Shown here in pieces: positions 55,311 to 60,698 of a DNA stretch of 60,698 bases. The notes under the pieces are model-generated. The model made no database searches. It saw only the letters and a list, made by a program, of their open reading frames with translations, and was not told the origin of the DNA. The translations under genes were made by a program, and so were the position numbers. Position 1 is the first letter of the stretch; every line of letters begins with the position of its first letter. The stretch is from Cyclobacteriaceae bacterium. Its GTDB lineage: Bacteria; Bacteroidota; Bacteroidia; Cytophagales; Cyclobacteriaceae. Where the stretch lies: assembly GCA_025455015.1 (NCBI GenBank), contig JALONI010000007.1:1-60698 (forward strand), read 5' to 3'.

Positions 55311-56768
55311 ATGAAAAACGCTTGGCTTGTTTTGAGCTTTTGCCTGATGACGGGGTGGGCCCAAGCCCAAACCGCCTTTGATTCGCTGTTCATTTTGCCC
55401 GACTCGGTAAAAGCCTTCAGCCTTGAGAACTTCTATGCCTCTATTTTGGAGTTTCACCCCATTGTGCGGCAAACCAATCTGTTGCCTGAAACCGCACGCC
55501 AGGAAATACGCATGGCCCGCGGGGCCTTTGATCCCAAAGTGGAAACACGGCTGGACAACAAGGATTTTGGGGGCACCAACTACTTTAACAAACTGTATGG
55601 CTCTTTTACGGTGCCCACGTGGTTTCCGGTGGATCCTAAAATCGGGTTTGAGCGAAACACGGGTTCTTTCCTGAACAACGAATCCATCTTGCCCAACGCT
55701 GACAACAACCGCCAGTTGTTTGCGGGCGTATCGCTGCCCATTGGCCGCGGCCTTTTTACAGACGAGCGAAGAGCCGCCCTGCAACAGGCCAAACTTTTTG
55801 CCCAAATGGCCGAGGCAGAACAGATCAAGTTGATCAACAAAATTTTGTTGGAAGCCGCGAAAGAATACTGGCAATGGTACTATGCCTACTACAACTACCG
55901 GCTATTGAACCGGAATGCAGCCATTGCCCGCGAGATTTTCCGGTTGGTGAAGTTGGATGCCGACCTGGGCGAAGCCTCGGTGGTAGACACGGTGCAAGCC
56001 AAAATTACCATGCAAGAGCGGCTGGTGCAGCAGCAGGAAGCATTGATCCAGTTTTTGAACACCAGCATCCGCATCTCCAATTACCTATGGGACAGCGAGG
56101 GCAACCCGCTGGACTTGCAGCCCAACGTGGCCCCCGTGTTGGTTGCCGATGATGGCGTCCTGCTGGGGGTACAAACCTTGGAAAACCTGACGGAGATGGC
56201 CCGGCAAAACCATCCCGAGCTGCGCAAGCTGGCCGTAAAATTGGATCAGTTGGAGGTGGACAGGCGGCTGGCCGTGGAATTTCTGAAACCGCGGCTGGAT
56301 TTGAACTACAATTTTTTGAACCAGCCGCTTAATCCGCAGGGAGACGTTCAGTCGTTCCGCTTCATGGAGAACTATAAGTTTGGCCTCGACTTCTCGATGC
56401 CCATTTTTTTACGCAAGGAGCGCGCCAAGCTGGCGCAGACCAAAATCAAAATACGAAGCACAACCTATGAGCGCGACCAGGCCGAGCGCGACATCGTCAA
56501 TCAAATCAATGCCACCTTCAACGAGATTGTGAACACCAACCAGATCATCACCCAGCAAACGGACATGGCCAACAACTACGACCGCATCTTGAAGGCCGAA
56601 TTGCTGAACCTGGAAAATGGTGAGAGCGACCTGTTCAAGATCAATATTCAGCAAGAGAAATTGATCCAGTCGCAGGCTAAGCTGCTCAAGCTACAAGCCG
56701 AGTACGAAAAGATGAAGGCCACCATCTATTGGGCGGCAGGGGTGCGCAATCTGAACTTCCAGCGTTAG
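55311..56768 (+). CDS. TolC-family outer-membrane channel protein
   Basis: A 485-residue protein with signal peptide (MKNAWLVLSFCLMTGWAQAQ) and two outer-membrane-efflux repeats with long helices (ARQEIRMARGAFDPKVETRL, LLEAAKEYWQWYYAYYNYRL, LEVDRRLAVEFLKPRLDLNY, LIQSQAKLLKLQAEYEKMKA). It is the last gene of the TetR-ABC-HlyD-TolC operon, giving a complete type I-like export path apart from the stop codon in the ABC gene. It converges on the flavoprotein gene with four bases between stops. Confidence 0.93.
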   Translation: MKNAWLVLSFCLMTGWAQAQTAFDSLFILPDSVKAFSLENFYASILEFHPIVRQTNLLPETARQEIRMARGAFDPKVETRLDNKDFGGTNYFNKLYGSFTVPTWFPVDPKIGFERNTGSFLNNESILPNADNNRQLFAGVSLPIGRGLFTDERRAALQQAKLFAQMAEAEQIKLINKILLEAAKEYWQWYYAYYNYRLLNRNAAIAREIFRLVKLDADLGEASVVDTVQAKITMQERLVQQQEALIQFLNTSIRISNYLWDSEGNPLDLQPNVAPVLVADDGVLLGVQTLENLTEMARQNHPELRKLAVKLDQLEVDRRLAVEFLKPRLDLNYNFLNQPLNPQGDVQSFRFMENYKFGLDFSMPIFLRKERAKLAQTKIKIRSTTYERDQAERDIVNQINATFNEIVNTNQIITQQTDMANNYDRILKAELLNLENGESDLFKINIQQEKLIQSQAKLLKLQAEYEKMKATIYWAAGVRNLNFQR

Positions 56769-56772
56769 GCGA

Positions 56773-58215
56773 TCAAATCGGATTGAGGATCGATTGCACC
56801 ACTTCCTCGACCGCGCGCTCGGCTGAGGCCAAGGCTCCGTTGATCGTTCCCGCATTTCCGGTAATGTCCGTGGCCTCGCCTGCAAAAAATACTTTGCCTT
56901 GCACCGGGGTGCTTAAGCTGGCGCGGCTTTCCAAACTGCCGTTTACCAAGGGATAGGAAAAACCGCCTTTGATGTAGGGGTCTTGCGTCCAGTTGAAGAG
57001 GAACGAAATGATCTGATTGTTGTTCAGGTCGCGCCTGATAAACTCGGTTGCTTGTCCGGCATAAATTTCGTCCAGTTCCGCGAGTATGGCCACGATGGCA
57101 TTGGTTGATCCCAGGGCCGCTAACTGCTCAGCCTTAACTCCGTAAACAGTAGCCGTGAGCGTGCGATACAATTGGCTGCGCGTAACACCGGCATTGAAGT
57201 ATTGGGGAACCAGGTTGCCGCCCCAAATGAAGCCCGTATCCTCGCCCCAGAAATTTTTCTTGAAATCCAGAATCACGCGTACGCAGGCATCCATGCCCAA
57301 TTGCGAGAACGCAGCCGTGTTGGTGCCGGGCAGGCCGGGCGTAAAGGCAATATCGCCTGCTTTGAGCACCGCCAGCGGAGCGGTCACGATCACCTTGTCC
57401 ACTTCCGTTTGGTTGCCACTCCCATCCGTGAGCACGATGCGCGCACCGGAATAGTTGATGGAGACAATGGGCGTGTTAAGCCGGGCCCGTTTGGCCATTT
57501 CGGCAAACCGCGACACGAGCACATCCTGCATCGGATTTCGGGTGACCAGTATTCGCTTCTGATCGTGCTCAATAGCAGCCAGGCTTTCGCCCAAGCCCTT
57601 GGCCCCGATGCGCGAAGCCGTTGACCCGAAGGTATTGGCCGCCCGTGCATTGAGCAGATTGGCCGCCCGCGGGGTGACCCCTGCGGCCGCCTCGATGGAC
57701 ACAGCCCCCCCCGAGTAGTTTGGCAACCCCTCTACAAAATCGCGCACGGCTGCAAAATCTGAATCATTGCCCCAGTCGGCAGCCGCCTTCACTTCGTTGG
57801 CCAGTCGGTAAAGGTCGGTAGCCACTACGTCCAGGTCCACTTCCGCTACGTTCAGGTTGCGCACGATTTGATTCCAGACGCTATCACTGCCGTAAATAAT
57901 CTCGGCTCCTACTTCCACCGGAAAGTCAGCGATGGATGTGATGGGCAATCCGCTTTCATCGCGCTGGTTGCGCAGCGAGCGCACGCGCCCACCCAGTTGG
58001 CCCGATGCTTCAAACAACACCACGTTTACGCCTTTGGCGGTCAGAATATCTGCCGCATAAAGGCCCGCTGCTCCCCCGCCTATAACAGCCACCGTGCCGT
58101 CATATTGGATTTCAGGCCCGGGATCGTCTTTGGCGCATGATACCATCAGCGAGGGCAACACCATGCCAGCCGTGAGGCCAAAACCGAGTTGTTTGAGCAG
58201 TTCTCTTCGATTCAT
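56773..58215 (-). CDS. Exported flavin amine oxidase-like FAD oxidoreductase
   Basis: A 480-residue flavoprotein of the monoamine oxidase fold. The N-terminus MNRRELLKQLGFGLTAGMVL PSLMVSC has both an RRELL segment like a Tat signal and a lipobox-like Cys, so it is probably exported folded with FAD. FAD motif VAVIGGGAAGLYAADIL with the following GGRVRSLR lies at about 42-80, and VFFAGEATDITGNAGTINGALASAERAVEEV at the C-terminus is the second FAD-contacting motif. The substrate is unknown. It converges with the TolC gene. Confidence 0.88.
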   Translation of the reverse strand: MNRRELLKQLGFGLTAGMVLPSLMVSCAKDDPGPEIQYDGTVAVIGGGAAGLYAADILTAKGVNVVLFEASGQLGGRVRSLRNQRDESGLPITSIADFPVEVGAEIIYGSDSVWNQIVRNLNVAEVDLDVVATDLYRLANEVKAAADWGNDSDFAAVRDFVEGLPNYSGGAVSIEAAAGVTPRAANLLNARAANTFGSTASRIGAKGLGESLAAIEHDQKRILVTRNPMQDVLVSRFAEMAKRARLNTPIVSINYSGARIVLTDGSGNQTEVDKVIVTAPLAVLKAGDIAFTPGLPGTNTAAFSQLGMDACVRVILDFKKNFWGEDTGFIWGGNLVPQYFNAGVTRSQLYRTLTATVYGVKAEQLAALGSTNAIVAILAELDEIYAGQATEFIRRDLNNNQIISFLFNWTQDPYIKGGFSYPLVNGSLESRASLSTPVQGKVFFAGEATDITGNAGTINGALASAERAVEEVVQSILNPI

Positions 58216-58330
58216 ATCTCCGAAAGATAAATGATCCTATGGATTTACGGAACAACGGATGGGTAACCCGCGGCAGCCGTCCATGCATGCCATTTCGCCA
58301 CATTCATGTATTTTCGGGCAAAATGGCTTC

Positions 58331-58888
58331 ATGATCCCCACGCCCGCTTCAATGCCTTCCATTAAAAAGGTGTGCATCACCGGGCCCGAATGCACGGGCA
58401 AATCGGACTTGTCGGCATTCTTGGCCGCGCACTATCAAACGCCCTGGGTGGCCGAGTATGCCCGCGCCTACCTGGGCAAACTCAACCACCCCTACCAGCA
58501 AAACGACCTCACCAAAATAGCCCATGGCCAGGTGCGCCTGGAGGACGAGTGGGCCAGCGATGCCAACCGGGTGTTGATTTGTGATACGAACTTGCTCACC
58601 ATCAAAATCTGGAGCGATTACAAGTATGGCTCGTGCGATGCCGAAATCCTGCGGCAATTGCAAAGCCGCACCTATGACTTGTACGTGCTCTGCTTTATCG
58701 ATGTGCCTTGGGAAAATGACCCGCAACGCGAGCATCCCGATAAGCGGCAACACTTCTGGGACATCTACAAAAACGAGGTGACCAAGACGGGCGTGCCGTA
58801 TGTAGAGGTCAGCGGCAGCCGTGACGCACGCAGGCAAAAAGCGGTGGAAGCCATCGACCGGCTCCTGGCCACGTACCCAAACGGCTAA
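58331..58888 (+). CDS. NadR-like ATPase / nicotinamide riboside kinase-like protein
   Basis: A 185-residue P-loop protein resembling the C-terminal kinase domain of NadR (AAA_28): CITGPECTGKSDLSAFLAAH (Walker A), WVAEYARAYLGKL, VLICDTNLLTIKIWS, and a lid-like LCFIDVPWENDPQREHPDKR. NadR kinase domains phosphorylate nicotinamide riboside in NAD salvage; no adenylyltransferase or DNA-binding domain is attached. The start may be ATG 58331 or the Met seven codons on. The MFS gene follows after 18 bases. Confidence 0.85.
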   Translation: MIPTPASMPSIKKVCITGPECTGKSDLSAFLAAHYQTPWVAEYARAYLGKLNHPYQQNDLTKIAHGQVRLEDEWASDANRVLICDTNLLTIKIWSDYKYGSCDAEILRQLQSRTYDLYVLCFIDVPWENDPQREHPDKRQHFWDIYKNEVTKTGVPYVEVSGSRDARRQKAVEAIDRLLATYPNG

Positions 58889-58906
58889 GGCCGACTTTAA
58901 CTGATC

Positions 58907-60136
58907 ATGAACGATGCCTATGCTGCGTTGCGGTTGCCCGAATTTCGGCTGTTTTTAAGTGCGCGCGTCTGCCTCACGGTGGCCATCCAAATACAAGCGG
59001 TGGTGGTCGGGTGGCAGGTATATGAAATCACCAAAGATGAATTGGCACTGGGGCTGATTGGGCTGGCCGAAGCGATTCCCTACATCATCGTGTCGCTGTA
59101 CGCGGGCCACGTGGCCGATGTGGTGGAGCGCAAAAAAATCATCATGACCACGATCGGCCTGCTGGCCATTTGTTCGATCGGCCTGTTCTCTTTCACGCTC
59201 ATTCCCGGTTTTTTTCTGGCGTGGCGGGCCTTACCCATTTATGCAGTCATCTTCCTGAGCGGCATTGCGCGCGGCTTTTTGTCGCCCGCGTTGTTTGCCT
59301 TCATGCCTCAACTGGTACCTACCGATAGGTTTAAGAACGCCATTACCTGGAACAGCACATTTTGGGAGGCGTCTGCGATTTTGGGGCCTGCACTGGGGGG
59401 CATCATCTACACCGTGTTTGATGTGACCGTGGCCTATGCCGTGGTGGTCGTGCTGCTCCTCACCGGCATGGTGTTGGCGCTGCTCATTAAAACCCGGCCG
59501 TTACCACCCGCCACCAAAGAGCCGGACGTATTTGACAAAATCAGGGCGGGCCTCAATTTTGTATTCGGCAATAAGCTGATCTTAAGTGCCATCAGCCTCG
59601 ATTTGTTTGCGGTGCTTTTTGGAGGGGCAGTGGCGTTGTTGCCCATTTTTGCTGAAGAAATTCTGCATGTGGGCGCGTGGGGGTTGGGGCTGCTGCGGTG
59701 TGCGCCTTCGGTGGGGGCCGTGCTAATGGCTTTCTACATTGCCCACAACCCCATCAAACGTCACATGGGGAAAATACTGCTGTGGGCCGTGGCCGGATTT
59801 GGGTTGAGCATGATTGCGTTTGCCCTGTCGCAGAACTTCTTTTTGTCGCTCGCCCTGTTGATGGTGAGCGGGGGCTTTGATTGTGTGAGTGTGATCATCC
59901 GCAGCACCTTGCTACAAACGCTTACGCCCGAAAATATGAAAGGCCGTGTCTCGGCCGTCAATAACATCTTCATCGGCTCGTCCAATGAAATCGGCATGTT
60001 TGAGTCGGGTGTCGCTGCCCGGCTATTGGGCGTGGTGCCATCGGTAATTTTTGGCGGGTGCATGACCCTGGGCGTGGTGAGCGCTACTGCATGGCTGTCG
60101 AAATCGCTTCGCAGGCTGCAGAACCTGGGCACGTAA
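58907..60136 (+). CDS. MFS transporter, MFS_3/enterobactin-exporter-like
   Basis: A 409-residue permease with twelve predicted helices in two halves and a loop at about 190-215. Motif A-like segment GHVADVVERKKIIM at about 67-80 (G-x-x-x-D-x-x-x-R-K), then GIARGFLSPALFAFMPQLVP at about 120 and GGFDCVSVIIRSTLLQTLTP in the second half are typical of the MFS_3 group that exports small molecules such as siderophores or drugs. The substrate is unknown. The gene follows the NadR-like gene by 18 bases and may be co-transcribed with it. Confidence 0.92.
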   Translation: MNDAYAALRLPEFRLFLSARVCLTVAIQIQAVVVGWQVYEITKDELALGLIGLAEAIPYIIVSLYAGHVADVVERKKIIMTTIGLLAICSIGLFSFTLIPGFFLAWRALPIYAVIFLSGIARGFLSPALFAFMPQLVPTDRFKNAITWNSTFWEASAILGPALGGIIYTVFDVTVAYAVVVVLLLTGMVLALLIKTRPLPPATKEPDVFDKIRAGLNFVFGNKLILSAISLDLFAVLFGGAVALLPIFAEEILHVGAWGLGLLRCAPSVGAVLMAFYIAHNPIKRHMGKILLWAVAGFGLSMIAFALSQNFFLSLALLMVSGGFDCVSVIIRSTLLQTLTPENMKGRVSAVNNIFIGSSNEIGMFESGVAARLLGVVPSVIFGGCMTLGVVSATAWLSKSLRRLQNLGT

Positions 60137-60144
60137 CCGGGGCC

Positions 60145-60698
60145 TCAACTAAACCACCCCGGAAACGTCCACACCATCCAGCCATAAAGCGCGAAACGCA
60201 CCACCCGGCTGATGCAGATGAGCAAAAACGTTTTGAAATCCAGGTGGGCCGAACCGGCCAGCATACACGTGGCCGAAAACGGCACGGGCGTAACAGCCCC
60301 CACAAAAACCAAGTAGCCTCCGTATTTCTTCAGTTGCCCCTCGTATTGTTTGAGGTACTTCTCGCGCACGCGGGTTTGGTAGAATTTGGTTTTGGAGAAT
60401 GTGCGCCCAATATAATATCCAAGAATGCCCGCTCCGTAGGAAATCACCGTTAGGATGGACAGGTTGATCGCAAAACCGGCCACGTCAATATCGTCCAGAA
60501 CCCAAATCATCATAAACAACTCGGGCGGCAAAATCCCAAAAACGATTTCCGACAACGTGTAGATGCCATACAAGACGCCCGGGTTGGCCCGGATATCATC
60601 AATGTGGCTTTTGAAATTGTCTTGAATGTAGCCTTCCAGCAGGATAAAGGCCGTGATGATGAGGGCAAACCATAACAGGCCGCGCACCAAATTCTTGA
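60145..60698 (-). CDS. VTT/DedA-like membrane protein, start beyond the right edge
   Basis: The frame is open to the right edge and ends at 60145, with 184 codons visible. It has five hydrophobic segments, an EIVFGILPPELFMMIW re-entrant-like loop, and VGAVTPVPFSATCMLAGSAHLDFKTFLLICISRVVR near the end, a pattern of the VTT (SNARE-associated/DedA) family whose members act in lipid transport across the membrane. The true start is probably outside the window, since the first in-frame starts (TTG, GTG near 60690) lie after residues that already read as protein. It converges with the MFS gene. Confidence 0.78.
   Translation of the reverse strand, partial: KNLVRGLLWFALIITAFILLEGYIQDNFKSHIDDIRANPGVLYGIYTLSEIVFGILPPELFMMIWVLDDIDVAGFAINLSILTVISYGAGILGYYIGRTFSKTKFYQTRVREKYLKQYEGQLKKYGGYLVFVGAVTPVPFSATCMLAGSAHLDFKTFLLICISRVVRFALYGWMVWTFPGWFS

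Overview
The window looks like a stretch of chromosome from a member of the Bacteroidota, most likely the order Cytophagales. The grounds are: promoters of the Bacteroidota type (TTG, 19 bases, TAnnTTTG; four good matches at 7237, 28959, 36063 and 49454); a C-terminal type IX secretion sorting domain at 27290-27515; the long form of PurM; FtsX-like 800-residue permeases; and many lipoproteins. The genus cannot be fixed from sequence reading alone. Most genes are GC-balanced housekeeping or envelope genes. Two stretches (about 12.1-14.3 kb and 24.0-33.4 kb) are clearly richer in A and T and look acquired.

Layout. 0.0-11.6 kb: envelope protein with LPP20 and ARPP-1-like parts, HtpG, RecX, DinB-like protein, ATP-grasp enzyme, GH3-family enzyme, two exported thioredoxin-fold proteins, nitronate monooxygenase and a VOC protein. 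12.1-14.3 kb: A/T-rich segment with an ECF sigma factor followed by two tiny ORFs and a strong terminator, then a divergent HxlR regulator and NAD(P)H oxidoreductase. 14.6-23.9 kb: conserved lipoprotein, PLP enzyme, YciI-like protein, second ECF sigma factor with a membrane partner, a cluster of seven GC-rich palindromic repeats, TrmH methyltransferase, PurM and a large S9 peptidase.

24.0-33.4 kb: accessory island of promoter-poor genes separated by structured repeats: a class III cyclase-like protein, a DUF6438-type lipoprotein, a tail-fibre/S74-type T9SS protein broken by one in-frame TGA, a Cys-rich lipoprotein, remnants of IS1182 and IS110 transposases, and a two-gene unit of C5 DNA methyltransferase plus UvrD-like helicase fused to a RecB-like nuclease. 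The repeats share architecture but not arm sequence, as in integron attC sites, though they do not match the textbook attC core and no integrase is present. This array with its methyltransferase/helicase-nuclease pair is the best candidate for an undescribed system here.

33.4-60.7 kb: FtsX-like permease, tRNA-His, dienelactone hydrolase, small conserved proteins, DUF4143 ATPase with an ornate operator-like site, glutamate synthase genes gltB and gltD with a HigBA-type toxin-antitoxin pair between them, IMP dehydrogenase with a duplicated 3' end, RlpA-SPOR protein, TauE/SafE transporter, a TetR-ABC-HlyD-TolC export operon whose ABC gene carries one in-frame TAA, an amine-oxidase-like flavoprotein, NadR-like kinase, MFS transporter and a VTT-type membrane protein cut by the right edge.
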